From assembly GCA_037127315.1 (NCBI GenBank), contig JBBBDQ010000913.1, forward strand, positions 2,785,001 to 2,849,000: a stretch of DNA of 64,000 bases. Reading direction: 5' to 3'. Numbering within the stretch: position 1 is the first letter of the stretch; the number at the start of each line of letters is the position of its first letter. Below are positions 51,622 through 62,699 of the stretch, piece after piece. Made by a program: the position numbers and the translations under genes. The notes under the pieces were generated by a model. The model worked only from the letters and a program-made list of their open reading frames with translations, searched no databases and was not told where the DNA came from. This DNA comes from Ascarosepion bandense. Its lineage: Eukaryota; Mollusca; Cephalopoda; Sepiida; Sepiidae.

Positions 51622-51928
51622 GTGCGTTGTGATGCAGTGGATATCGGCTCGGAAAGAGAAATTGGTGTCCCGAGTTCGAATTCCAGTTGAATTCATTGCA
51701 TTCATTTACGCACAAATACCCTTGGAAAAGGTATTAATCCGTCTACTCTTACTAGTTATGGGTTAAATAACAGGACAGATTGGGTTCTATAGCCTTAGCT
51801 GGCAACCAGTCTACCGCAGAAAGCAATGGCAACCTACGGCGGGATAATCTTCTGCCCAGACAGTCATGTCTCTTCCGAAACATGATTGCTTAAGCGAGTA
51901 TCACGTATGGCACTTGACTGACTAACTG
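51622..51928 (+). mobile_element. tRNA-derived SINE family 1, full length
   Basis: GTGCGTTGTGATGCAGTGGA, CCGAGTTCGAATTCC (good B box) and body to GGCACTTGACTGACTAACTG. Confidence 0.9.
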
Positions 51929-52050
51929 AATATAATAGTTAGAAACGTGATTAAGGTTTCTACTGGGCATAAAGTGGGGGGTCAGGTTTTTATTGTTATA
52001 AAGTAATAAACTGAGCCCCTCTAATTAATACCAAATAATATAATACACAT
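51929..52050 (+). repeat. SINE-associated spacer repeat, plus copy
   Basis: TATAATAGTTAGAAACGTGA, TTAAGGTTTCTACTGGGCAT and AAAGTGGGGGGTCAGGTTTT; the reverse-orientation counterpart of 41297-41431, again between two SINE pieces. Confidence 0.8.
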
Positions 52051-52234
52051 CTTCTCCCTCTAGCTATGGGTCAAATAACAGGACAGATTGGGTTCTATAG
52101 CTTTGACTGGCAACCAGTCTACCGCGGAAAGCAATGGCAACCTACTGCGAGATAATCTTCTTCCCAGTCAGTCATGTCTGTTTCGAGACATGATCGCCCA
52201 AGCGTGTATCATGTATGACACTTAACTGACTGAA
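52051..52234 (+). mobile_element. SINE family 1, 3' half
   Basis: TCTCCCTCTAGCTATGGGTC to GACACTTAACTGACTGA. Confidence 0.87.
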
Positions 52235-52429
52235 TGTAAGCGATTTTGATATGGTATTTCAACTTCAGTCATTTTTCACTGTCATGCCCTGGTTTCTCTG
52301 TTTTTTTTACACCCATATTTTCAGGGCAAAATGACCTTTTCTCCTTTGTGCCTCGACGACATGGATTTACTCTCTTTATGAAAGACATTCAAAAATCTTA
52401 TCTGGTAAAGGAAACTACTTTAAAACCCT

Positions 52430-52476
52430 AACATTTATTACCTTGCTAGCGGTGAAATTAATAAAAAAGAAATTAA
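52430..52476 (+). mobile_element. LINE 3' terminal scrap
   Basis: CATTTATTACCTTGCTAGCG and GTGAAATTAATAAAAAAG resemble the CR1/Jockey-like LINE terminus. Confidence 0.5.
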
Positions 52477-52481
52477 AGTAA

Positions 52482-53372
52482 TCTCTATATATAAAAGGCA
52501 ACCTGTGAGTCTGTGTGTGACTGTTCCCTATGCAAGACTACATTTTTCAAGCTACGCCATTCAAACTTTCTAGGGACACATATCTACAGAGAAGCCAGGT
52601 TGACACATACTTTTTGAGTTTAAGTTCAGCAATTTTCCCTTTCGCACTTTTTGGCCAATGAAGCCAATTGTTTACATTTGCTCCGTAAAACATCTAAGAT
52701 CTAAGATGGTGTCTAAATTACGTCACAGAAATCAAATCACACGTGTCAAACGCTACTAAAATATTTTTTTTATTAAAAAAACAATGAGCCTTTGTGTTTA
52801 ATTTTATTCCGACGTTTTAAAAATTCATTTGGTCAACAAAAAATGTGAATATTTTTTCTCCGTAATTTTGAAACAAACCCCCATACCCCATAGAAGGAGA
52901 CAAAAGTATGACCGGCACTAAAACTACACTTTATACTCCGTTCGAATACTACAGCAACATGCATTCAATGCCTTCTTCTTAATGCTGAAAATATTTACAC
53001 TACCTACTAGATAAAAAAATTTCATACGTTGCGCGCTTGCCAAAACTAACCCTAATATTGATACACAGGTGCGCAAGAAGCATCATAGCCCTTCTCACTA
53101 ATTTAATTCTGAAGTAGAAGAGCAAACAAAAGTAATTTTATTTGTTATTAACCGCTCTCTATGGCTATGCTTGGTTGTTAATAACTGCTCTCTATCCACT
53201 TTACTTTGTAACTATAAGTTTATCAGTATATTTGTACATTAAAAAATAATTTAGTAAATAGTCTCAGTGTTTTTTAACTGCTCTTTCTCTCATACACATG
53301 GAGGGGGAAATCTGGACGGTTGAACTATGTGTAGGGGAAATGACAGAAAAAAGTTTTGGAAGCAGTGATCTA
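52482..53372 (+). mobile_element. Helitron-like element, 5' end; 3' end uncertain
   Basis: Preceded by A and starting TCTCTATATATAAAAGGCAA, then a GTGTGTGACTG tract, the common style of Helitron 5' termini. No clear hairpin-plus-CTRR terminus is found. CTAG before T at about 53370 is a weak candidate. The interior is AT-rich and non-coding. Confidence 0.4.
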
Positions 53373-53374
53373 GT

Positions 53375-54030
53375 CTCTACGGAAAACATCTGCTTTCCAT
53401 CAGCAGGGTTGATGCTAATCTCCAGGAGAGCAAAACATTCCGCTTTCTTTGACTTCTGTTTTCCACTGACATGAAGTAGTGTGATTATATTGTTGTGGGA
53501 TCTCCTCTTTTATATATGATAATTGACTCGATTGAGTATACATATACTCCTACCATAGAGAGAACAGTAGTTGAGAGTTGAGAGGAATCGTAGAGATCCG
53601 TTAGAGTTATCGGAGAGTACCGGAACTGATACGTAAGTTACCGAAGGATACCGAAATTACCCAGAGACTACCGCATCAGAAGTCAGACTAGCTCTGAGCT
53701 CCACTCAGCTAGAATAATATATACGGATATACTTTTTCCAACGGCTTCATTTCAAGATTTGTTTCTTTTAATTTCTTTCTAATAGTATTCCTGGATTTAC
53801 TAACCTGCGTTCATGTTTGTATATTACGGTTAATATAACCTACTTTTCTATCTCCATATCTGTTTTTGTTGTTCATCATTTTGTGCGGTTCCTCATCCGG
53901 AATGCACAACGGATATTAAATCGATTATCAGGTCTACAGGTAGGAAAGATGATTCACCTGTGTCAAACCAGACAATTCTTTCCGTTCGAATCCATCTAGC
54001 GCATTTTAAATCTATGCAGTGATTTTGTTT
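53375..54030 (+). repeat. Repeat D fragments with unassigned sequence between
   Basis: 53380-53480 (CATCTGCTTTCCATCAGCAG, CTCCAGGAGAGCAAAACATT) and 53918-53985 (TAAATCGATTATCAGGTCTA) match the two ends of repeat D. The ~430 bp in between contains GAGTACCGGAACTGATACG-type patches and is probably an insertion. A 60-codon frame at 53817 has no support. Confidence 0.6.
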
Positions 54031-54270
54031 TTTAATCATTTCACCCCAAGCAAGGCATTCCACTGCCACTATTGTGCTTGGGGCTACATAGGGGAAACTG
54101 ATGAGAAAGAGTGGTTAGATATAGGAAATGTCAGAAGATGGGTGATAGATAGTTGGGAGGATGGGAAGAGTGTTTGAAAGAATGGAAGCAAGTTATTGTG
54201 TTAGGAGGTGTCTATTGACCTTACATTTAAACTCCTGGAGATTGTATCCGATCGGGGAAGCAATCACGCG
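54031..54270 (-). mobile_element. CR1/Jockey-like LINE 3' end, short
   Basis: TTTAATCATTTCACCCCAAG and CACTGCCACTATTGTGCTTG, to the reversed FK.xVN block (GACCTTACATTTAAACTCCT). Confidence 0.8.
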
Positions 54271-54654
54271 GAAGTTCTGCAAGATCTGCAGATCTGGGAA
54301 GCCTTTTTATCAGATTTTTTAAAATCTAATGAGAACTCTGCAAAAAGCAAATATCTGCAGATTCTTTTTTACTAATATATTTTACTGTTTTTCACTAACA
54401 TTAAAATTTTGACTCTTGGATTATATAGAAGCAAACATAGTTCTAGTGAAAGTTTCCTGTGTTTTAATGCTTTACTCAGCTCCGCGAAATATACTGTGAG
54501 CAAACCGCCCGCTTATTAATAAAAAAAATGAATTGTGTAGGTACACAAAATTAGAAAAAGGCATAAGACAATGGTATGACTACTCGCCGGATTTATTCAA
54601 ATTCTTCACCGAAGCCGGAAAACCTACCTTCATTTATTATTAGTGGGTGCAATG
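54271..54654. other. Unassigned sequence
   Basis: No supported feature. Confidence 0.5.
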
Positions 54655-55130
54655 TTAACCAAGTAACACCGTGTTGACGACAGACACAGAATGAAGACGC
54701 TGTTGATAGCAGACACAGGGTGGTGACAATGCGCTGAAAACGAACACAGAATGAGGACACTGATTTGACGGCAAACACTGCTGGCGGCAGATACGGAATT
54801 ATGACAATGTTGACGGTAGACACAGAATGATACACACCGTTGATGGCCGACATGAGATGATGACAATAAATCACTGTTGATGGCTGACACGGGATGATGA
54901 AAATGTGTTGACGGTAGACACAGAATGATGACACTGTTAATGGCAGACAGAGGATGATAACAATGTGTTGATGGCACACCCAGAATGAGGACATTGTGTT
55001 AATGGCAGACACTGTTGATAGCAGACACAGAATGATGACAATGTGTTGACATTAAATGCAGGATGATGACACTGTGTTGATGGCAAATACAGGATGATTA
55101 CGTTGTGTCGATGGTAGATACAGATGGAAA
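54655..55130 (+). repeat. ~30 bp minisatellite
   Basis: About fifteen degenerate units on the theme GTTGATGGCAGACACAGAAT and GATGACAATGT, with unit length drifting between about 27 and 38 bases. It produces long minus-strand frames rich in Ser, His and Cys that are artefacts. Confidence 0.88.
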
Positions 55131-55230
55131 ACTATAAGACTCCTACTAGATAAGATAGAAAGAAAAACCCAGAAGGGCTAAGCATTAACCGAAAAGAAGG
55201 CAGAGTGTATGTGTTGTAGATCTTCGTCGC

Positions 55231-55232
55231 TA

Positions 55233-55287
<55 letters not shown>

Positions 55288-55298
55288 TGAACAGACTG

Positions 55299-55339
<41 letters not shown>

Positions 55340-55352
55340 TGAACAGACTGAC

Positions 55353-55419
<67 letters not shown>

Positions 55420-55441
55420 TGAACAGACTGAGATAGATAGT

Positions 55442-55479
<38 letters not shown>

Positions 55480-55522
55480 TGAACAGACTGAGATAGATAG
55501 ATAGATAGATATGAACAGACTG

Positions 55523-55573
<51 letters not shown>

Positions 55574-55610
55574 CATGAACAGACTGAGATAGATAGATAT
55601 GAACAGACTG

Positions 55611-55655
<45 letters not shown>

Positions 55656-55671
55656 TGAACGAGAGATAGAG

Positions 55672-55730
<59 letters not shown>
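55231..55730 (+). repeat. (GATA)n array with TGAACAGACTGA spacers
   Basis: GATA runs of roughly 4-15 units are separated by the 12-mer TGAACAGACTGA(G/C) at least seven times. Same spacer as at 22441 and 59735. Flanked by TCTTCGTCGCTAATAGATAG on the left and CTTCGTCGCAAATTTGTTG on the right, i.e. a short direct repeat brackets the array. Confidence 0.95.
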
Positions 55731-55862
55731 ACAAACTTAGTGCTGTGGATCTTCGTCGCAAATTTGTTGTGGAGTTGTTGTGGCGAAACTTTACCACAAA
55801 GTTGTAGTGACCGGTTTAGTCGTAAGTAAGACACGGAACACTGGACAAGAACATATGTAGAA

Positions 55863-56085
55863 GGTCAGTTATGTGCCATACGTGATACACGCTTTGGGAG
55901 ATCATTTCTCGTAAAAGACATGACTCACTGGGCAGAAGATTATACTACAGTAAGTTGCTATTGCTTTCTGCGGTAGACTGGTTGCCAGCCAAGGTTATAG
56001 AACCAAATCTGTCCTATTATTTAACCCATAACTGGAGACAGATTATTACCTTTCCCAAGGGTATTTGTTCGTACGTGAATGGGAA
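55863..56085 (-). mobile_element. SINE family 1, partial
   Basis: GTCAGTTATGTGCCATACGT to GGGTATTTGTTCGTACGTGA. Confidence 0.82.
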
Positions 56086-56198
56086 AGGTAAGTGTTAGTA
56101 ATAAGTAAGTAGAAATAAGTAAGTCTGAACGGTACAGTTACGCTGCTTATTGTCTGAATTGTAGCTGGCCTTACTGTGTACTAGCTGTCGTTTTAACT

Positions 56199-56490
56199 GC
56201 AGTATTTATTCGCCTTCCCACCTAAGACAAAATGTGGCACAAGGTCTTTTTAAGGTGGATAATCCGGGCCATATAATCCGTGCAAAAATTGTGTCTGATT
56301 TTCCCTAGACGACACTCTACCCTTCGGCGGATCCTCGAGTTGATGGTTACTTTCCGCCCAAAGGCAGATAGTTCGACAATGCGAAAGGTACAACAAAAAC
56401 TGCCGTACTTTACTGCAGTATTTAATTGCCTTCCCACTTAAGACAAGATGTAGCAAAATGCCTTTTTAATGTGGGTTAACCGAGCCATAT
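56199..56490 (+). repeat. Direct repeat, two copies 214 bp apart
   Basis: TGCAGTATTTATTCGCCTTC with CCACCTAAGACAAAATGTGG (56199) and TGCAGTATTTAATTGCCTTC with CCACTTAAGACAAGATGTAG (56413), each about 75 bp long. Function and family unknown. Confidence 0.65.
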
Positions 56491-56619
56491 AGAAAAAAAC
56501 CTAATACATGTGGCCTCATGATTGCGAATAGCACGAAACAGTGTTTATATTTACATACGCTCTATCTCTGATATTGAGCACTTTATCCTATCAATATAGC
56601 ACACCTTAAAACTATATTT

Positions 56620-56622
<3 letters not shown>

Positions 56623-56660
<38 letters not shown>
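56623..56660 (+). repeat. (TA)n microsatellite
   Basis: About 19 TA units directly preceding the Helitron-like element. Confidence 0.93.
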
Positions 56661-56661
<1 letters not shown>

Positions 56662-57098
56662 CAACTTAGTTATAAATGGAACTTTGTCTGCGTGTGTGTA
56701 TGTGTGTGTCTGTGTCTGTGTGTTTTCGTTACCTATAGACTCGGATAGGGCTGAACCGATTTTCTTGAAAATTTACACAGTTGTACTATAAGCGTCTGCG
56801 AGTGTTCTTAGCTAGGTTTGTAGTTCTTAGTCTCAGCCATGATACCATTTAATCAGAGGACTTATTTAGCCTTTAAAATTCAGTTTAGGACGAAAAAAAC
56901 TTATTTGTTATCGATACCAAGAAATCAAAATTTGACTTACATCCATTCATTTTTCTTTCAGTCTACGGTTTCGCTTTAACTGGAAACAACTATTGCTCTT
57001 TAGACTTTCGTGCCAACGTCCAAAGTGTCTGAGCTCCAGGACCATGAATTAGTTTTAAAGCTTTCATTACACCCGAGCAACGCCGGGCTATACTGCTA
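56661..57098 (+). mobile_element. Nonautonomous Helitron-like element (~440 bp)
   Basis: Opens TTATAAATGGAACTTTGTCT with a (GTGT) tract and GGCTGAACCGATTTTCTTGA, as in many invertebrate Helitrons. It closes with the hairpin-like CCCGAGCAACGCCGGGCTAT and then CTAG followed by T (CTRR|T). No coding capacity. The TA runs on both sides may hide the exact 5' end. Confidence 0.7.

Positions 57099-57140
<42 letters not shown>
57098..57140 (+). repeat. (TA)n microsatellite
   Basis: About 21 TA units immediately after the Helitron-like 3' end. Confidence 0.93.
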
Positions 57141-57143
<3 letters not shown>

Positions 57144-57309
57144 GTTCTCATTACGATTGAGCTTTCTATTGAAGAAAATTTTTAAAATAGTTTCCACGTC
57201 TGCGATATATGCGTGACTTTTCAGAAATGAATTGAGTTCTTTCGGTGACTGGCGTGTGTATACACTGCTTATATGCATCACGTTAAAATTTCCCTTCTTT
57301 GATTTCATA

Positions 57310-57455
57310 CGCCTATGGCTTAGGTGGTTATCCACTCCGACTGACACCAAATCGGTCGAGTTTCAATCCCGGCCAGAAGCAAGTGGTTGTGTCTACCCAC
57401 ACGGATGAGCTGTGATACAGCGAAACAGGATTGTATGTGGATGACTAATATATAA
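57310..57455 (+). mobile_element. tRNA-derived SINE family 2, complete
   Basis: GCCTATGGCTTAGGTGGTTA (A box), CGAGTTTCAATCCCGG (B box) 35 bases on, then GGATGAGCTGTGATACAGCG and TGTGGATGACTAATATATAA. Confidence 0.8.
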
Positions 57456-57708
57456 TTTTACTTATTTGTTTGAACATTATTTTTAAACAAATAAATTAAA
57501 TATGACGGTTGTTAATTTCATTTTGTCAATCTTCGGAATTTTCCGTAATGTATATAAATATAGAAATGAATATAGATAGATATAAATATAGATAGATTTA
57601 TGTGAATATATCATTGATTATATGAATATAGCCTAAATTGTATATCAAAGAACTTACATATAGTCATTTTTACTGTAACATCATGAAACCTTGACGACAT
57701 TCATAAAT

Positions 57709-58010
57709 CAGTTATTTTCCATACCTGATACACGCTTAGGCGATAATATATCTTTCGGTCCATGACTGACTGGGCAGAAGATTTTCCCGTAGTTGGCTTT
57801 CAGTTCTTTCTTCCATAAACTGCTTACCAAACAAGGCTATAAAATCTAATGTCTGCTGCTATGCAACCCGTACCTGGGAGAGAAGAGATGAATTAATACT
57901 TTTCCTAAGGGTATTTGTGCATAAGTGAATGCAACAGGAATTCGAACTCGGCTCTTTTCATTTTTCATTCCGAGCCGATATCCATTGTACCACAACACAC
58001 ACCCCTATCT
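57709..58010 (-). mobile_element. SINE family 1, full length, diverged
   Basis: CAGTTATTTTCCATACCTGA to CGAGCCGATATCCATTGTAC and CACAACACACACC (reversed head). Confidence 0.85.
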
Positions 58011-58011
58011 A

Positions 58012-58502
58012 GTCAGTCAGTTAAGTGCCGTACGTGATACACGTTTGGGCGATCATTTCTCGAAAGAGACATGACTGACTGGGCAGAAGATTATCCCGCA
58101 GTAGGTTGCCATTGCTTTCTGCGGTAGACTGGTGAATTATATTATTATATTAATAAGTAGTAATTAGTGTGGGATCAGTTTATTACTTCATGACAATAGA
58201 AAACCGATCACCCACTTTATGCCCAGTAGAAGCCTTAATCATGTTTCTATTATATTCAGTCAGTCAAGTGCCATACGTGATACACGCTTGGGTGATCATG
58301 TCTCGAAAGAGACATGACTGACTGGGCAGAAGATTTTACCGCAGTAGGTTGCCATTGCTTTCTGCGGTAGACTGGTGAATTATATTATTATATTAATAAG
58401 TAGTAATTAGTGTGGGATCAGTTTATTACTTCATGACAATAGAAAACCGATCACCCACTTTATGCCCAGTAGAAGCCTTAATCATGTTTCTATTATATTC
58501 AG
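58012..58502 (-). repeat. Tandem duplication of SINE tail plus spacer (~242 bp x 2)
   Basis: Each unit holds about 118 bp of reversed SINE 3' end (GTGCC(G/A)TACGTGATACACG to TTTCTGCGGTAGACTGGTGA) joined to about 124 bp of spacer (ATTATATTATTATATTAATA to CATGTTTCTATTATATTCAG). The spacer portions 58134-58258 and 58376-58500 appear identical. The SINE parts differ at several sites. Confidence 0.9.
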
Positions 58503-58680
58503 TCAGTCAGTTAAATGCCATACGTGATACACGCTTGGGCGATCATGTCTCGAAAGAGACATGACTGACTGGGCAGAAGATTATACTGCAATAGCTTGTT
58601 TTCTGCGGTAGACTGGTTGCCGACCAAGGCTATGGAAATCAATGTGTCCTGTTATTTACTCATAGGTGACTAAAGAAGAT
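58503..58680 (-). mobile_element. SINE family 1, 3' half
   Basis: GTTAAATGCCATACGTGATA to TGTCCTGTTATTTACTCATA. Confidence 0.85.
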
Positions 58681-58800
58681 ATGTATTATATTATTAAGCA
58701 GTAATAAGAGGGGGATCAATTTATTACTTCATAACAACAGAAAAACGATTCCCCACTTTATGCCTAGTAGAAACCTTAATCATGTTTCTCACTATTATAT
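58681..58800 (-). repeat. SINE-associated spacer repeat
   Basis: TTATATTATTAAGCAGTAAT to GTTTCTCACTATTATATTCA; closest to the 41297 copy. Confidence 0.8.
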
Positions 58801-59075
58801 TCAGTCAGTTAAGTGCCGTACGTGATACACGTATTGACGATCATTTCTCGAAAGGGACATGACTGACTGGGCAGAAGATTATCCCGCAATAGCTTGCCAT
58901 TGTTTTCTGCGGTAGACTGGTTGCCGACCAAGGCTATAGAACCCAATCTGTCCTATTATTCAATGCATAGCTGGAGGGAAAAAACGGTATTTGTGCGTAA
59001 GTGAATGCAAGGAATTCAACTGAATTTCGAACTCGGCACCCCGATTTCCCGTTCCGAGTCGATATCAACTGCAAC
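58801..59075 (-). mobile_element. SINE family 1
   Basis: GTCAGTTAAGTGCCGTACGT to CGAACTCGGCACCCCGATTT and CGAGTCGATATCAACTGCA. Confidence 0.87.
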
Positions 59076-59721
59076 TATCTGGTACTAGATTTAAATTTAT
59101 AGTGCCTAGATACCATAAATGTAGCCTATTGAAGAACTCGCTCTGGGTGCCATTGGTCATTAGCTGTGTGAACATTTAGGTTCAACGGTTAAATCTCAGT
59201 TCGTACGGCTCTGGTACTCCGTATGAATACACACAAAATCGTTTTACAAAACGATTTCTTCTGTTCATACTTCTGTTTTATAAGACCTTCATTTATTTAT
59301 TTCTTTCTGAACCCTTAAAAAAAAAATTGAACCTAACTTGGATCCCGAACAGATGAACAGGTGTTACGGACATAGACGAAAATATATTCGACATTACACT
59401 TGCCATCTTTCTTGGTATTTGTACATTTTTTCCTCTCTTTCTAACGCCCGTCTTTCTTACTATTTCTTTTTGTCTCTTTCCTTTAAGCAAATCAGTTATG
59501 CTGACTCCAACTGGTCGCCATTTTGTCTAAAGGACAAGGGAAAGAGAAAAAGTTTATTTTATTTCAGAAATCGGAAGGATTTGATGGTTGAGGAAATCAA
59601 GAAAAGGTCGATTTAGGGGTGATTCTAGGACTGACCTTTTCGCCGACCATGCACAGGTGTCATTTACGTCTGACAAAAAAAAATGTAGGGAGGTAACTGT
59701 GGACAGAAATGACATAAATAG
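59076..59721. other. Unassigned sequence
   Basis: A 92-codon plus frame (59338-59616) and an overlapping minus frame show no domain. No exon supported. Confidence 0.45.
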
Positions 59722-59735
59722 ATAAGAACAGAATG

Positions 59736-59790
<55 letters not shown>

Positions 59791-59799
59791 ATGAACATG

Positions 59800-59860
<61 letters not shown>

Positions 59861-59873
59861 TGAACAGACTGAC

Positions 59874-59912
<39 letters not shown>

Positions 59913-59925
59913 TGAACAGACTGAC

Positions 59926-59965
<40 letters not shown>

Positions 59966-59975
59966 GAACAGAATG

Positions 59976-60020
<45 letters not shown>

Positions 60021-60067
60021 TGAACAGACTGACATAGATAGATAGATAGATAGATAAGAACAGAATG

Positions 60068-60116
<49 letters not shown>

Positions 60117-60164
60117 TGAACAGACTGACATAGATAGATAGATAGATAGATAGATAAGAACAGA

Positions 60165-60211
<47 letters not shown>

Positions 60212-60224
60212 TGAACAGACTGAC

Positions 60225-60272
<48 letters not shown>

Positions 60273-60280
60273 GAAGAATG

Positions 60281-60329
<49 letters not shown>

Positions 60330-60342
60330 TGAACAGACTGAC

Positions 60343-60401
<59 letters not shown>

Positions 60402-60412
60402 TGCACAGAATG
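59722..60412 (+). repeat. (GATA)n array with two mostly alternating spacers
   Basis: About a dozen GATA runs are separated by TGAACAGACTGAC and AGAACAGAATGAG, which mostly alternate from about 59960 onward, giving a dimeric higher-order structure. Closing variant TGCACAGAATGAG at about 60400. Confidence 0.95.
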
Positions 60413-60849
60413 AGATATGTTGGTAGGTAGGCAGGTAGGTTTTGCTTTGTCTATTTTCCGTTAATGCTCGAACTAAGTGCTCACTTTCAGCATTTTACAC
60501 CATAATTGTTCTCTGGTTTCCAACTGATGGAACTCTCGATGAATGGCGAATTCGCAATTGTCAAACTTACCAAACTGACTCGGGTACCTTCTCATTAAAT
60601 TTTTCGATGATAAATCATTAATAATCTCTACTGATTTACTAAAACTATTGTCCACGTTTTTATTTCTCTCGTCACAACATACAACATTTCGGTAGTTGTA
60701 GTTTGTGGCGTTCTTCAGGATCCTTTTTCTATTGTCAACTTTTCTGGATTTTCAAACTTGACTTTTTTACCTTTTTTTCACGGTGTCCATAACAGAGGTG
60801 TTCATTCGTATTTGTGAATAATTCTAAACAAATTTGTCTATGTGATACC
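60413..60849. other. Unassigned; one retroelement-associated motif
   Basis: 60680-60725 holds ACATTTCGGTAGTTGTAGTT and GGCGTTCTTCAGGATC, a diverged form of the 9490 motif. No exon supported. Confidence 0.45.
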
Positions 60850-61295
60850 ACTGTTGCTGTGGCTTCCCTTTGTCTTTGTTACGAGTGCTTTCACGGCTTC
60901 TGCTCTGATGAACTTCATTCCTTGCTGCCCCGCCCTCATGAATTTACTCGTGCGACGAGATTGGCAACTAGGTCCCAACCTTTTAACGTTAAAATAGGCA
61001 AATTTAACCGCCACTTTTTCTCAAGCAGTTATTTCACGCACTTTCACTCCAGGGAAATCCCTTCTTCATGCTTGCTTCCCTGATAGCTAAAATCTCCAAA
61101 GGTTTAAGTTCAACGTCAGTTGAGATCTTCTATCTCCTTGACTTCCACCTCACTTACTCTTTGTTCGATATCCCATGTACCGATATTTTTTTTTGTTTTC
61201 TCTTTTTCCCCTCCTCTCACTGTAACTCCTTACGTATCATTGGGAGTACTACCTTGCGTGAGGGATTGGGGGGGGGGGGGGTTGAAACGATTATA
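60850..61295 (+). mobile_element. CR1/Jockey-like LINE 3' end
   Basis: VASLCLCYECFHGFCSDELH, RPHEFTRATRLATRSQPFNV and HSREIPSS-type end (frame 60814-61083). The 3'UTR ends with a poly-G run (61270-61280) and GTTGAAACGATTATATAAAC. Confidence 0.82.
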
Positions 61296-61525
61296 TAAAC
61301 AAAAACAAAAAACAAAACAATGTCAGCTTTTGGATTCTAATGTAAACTGCACCTACTGACTGCCCTTTTGTCGACACTGTAAAACAAACACACGTCTAAC
61401 TTTAACCAGTAATGTCAAACTCTAGTTTAAACCGGACTGCCGCAGTCAGTAGGCGCAGTTTACATTAGAATCCAAAGGCTGACATTGTTTTGTTTTTTGT
61501 TTTTGTTTTTATAATCATTTCAACC
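61280..61525. repeat. Inverted repeat with 84 bp arms
   Basis: 61280-61363 (GGTTGAAACGATTATATAAA, AACAATGTCAGCTTTTGGAT, GTAAACTGCACCTACTGACT) is matched in reverse by 61442-61525 with few mismatches, around a 78 bp core. Both arms include the LINE 3' terminal sequence, so a LINE end plus flank has been duplicated head to head. Confidence 0.88.
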
Positions 61526-62237
61526 CTCAAAAGACCAAAACAACCCCCCCCCACCGCCGCCGTCGCCACTGCCTGTGCAAAGTTTAGCCGAAAAGACGTG
61601 CTTTTATTTGGAGAATTGAAAGCTCTGTTTATTTTTGAAAGTTGAAAAATCTGATTATCTTTAATGAAACTTTGAAAAGACTTATTTTTATTTGGAACAT
61701 TTAAAGCTCTGAACATTTTTTTGAACGAAACTTTTCCTCCGTTGTAAACTCTGAAATTCGGTGATTGTACATTCTACTTTTAATTTTTTTTTTTTATATA
61801 TATAAATACTTTCTTTCGTAACACAACGCATTTTCGAAATATTTTTTTTTTTTTTGGTGCCGTATTTTTTTTAAACACAAGTGTACTCAAGTGTCCGTTC
61901 TGGTTTGATATAGTAGAGAGACGGATACTAGGCATTTCAAAGTGACTTTCTGAGATCAAAAGAACACGACGTGGGCAGGAGTTCATCGTTGTAATAGACG
62001 TCTTGAAGACTAGCTGCTGAGACGAAATCATCACAACTGGCAGCCTGAAAGCGTCGTCATGATTGGTGCCGTTTTGACAGGATCAAACTACTCAGATTCC
62101 GGTCATAATCATCGTGGCAGTTTCCGGACCAGGGGCAGCGAGCCAACCGAGTGGTACCACAATATAATAGCGTTGAAACATCGCTTCCGGTCCTGTTACC
62201 GAATTTAATCAAGCGTCGACTAGGTAAGGACCAGTCG
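61526..62237. other. Unassigned sequence
   Basis: 61570-61760 carries a weak repetition of GAAAGCTCTG/GAAACTTTGAAAAG. No exon supported. Confidence 0.45.
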
Positions 62238-62278
62238 ACAGTACCTTGTACTCCAGTACTTGGAGTACAAGGTACTGT
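62238..62278. repeat. Perfect 18 bp hairpin
   Basis: ACAGTACCTTGTACTCCA (62238-62255), loop GTACT, then TGGAGTACAAGGTACTGT (62261-62278). Confidence 0.93.
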
Positions 62279-62574
62279 AAGCTTGGAGGAGCTGTTAGTT
62301 TAATGATGGATGACCGTATGTAGTCAGATGGGTAACTTGCTCGTTGTCTTCATTGGAGATGCCTATTTGGTTATGTACCAAAATTAATTCAAGCTTAGTC
62401 AAAATATAAGCCCCTCGCTATGAGGTAATAGTTAATGAACTGGTTTAGTTAACTTATTGCTCCTGGTTATTAAGTTCGATTCTCACTGGGTACCCCATAT
62501 TTCTGACTTTGTGATAAAGATTGCTGAGCTTATCATTCCGAATCTCTATCTATTACACAACACAGACATCCAAT
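62279..62574. other. Unassigned sequence
   Basis: Nothing recognised. Confidence 0.5.
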
Positions 62575-62665
62575 TTACAGCGCTTGGTTTTCAAGAGTGG
62601 GTCACCTATCCATGTAGTGGAAAAGTTTAACTTCGGTGATTGGACGAAAACTTGCGCTGGAGAAC
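62575..62665 (-). mobile_element. 5S rRNA-derived repeat, very diverged
   Basis: TTACAGCGCTTGGTTTTCAA, GGGTCACCTATCCATGTAGT and TTTAACTTCGGTGATTGGAC retain the order of reversed 5S rRNA. Confidence 0.6.
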
Positions 62666-62699
62666 AGGTATATTGCAAATGTGATAATCGTTGATAAGG

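Noticed and set aside
54593..55012. 139 and 115 codon Ser/His/Cys-rich minus frames
   Set aside because: Arise from the ~30 bp minisatellite.
55178..60406. Long minus frames of 218, 248 and 226 codons rich in LSIY
   Set aside because: GATA arrays read on the minus strand; not proteins.
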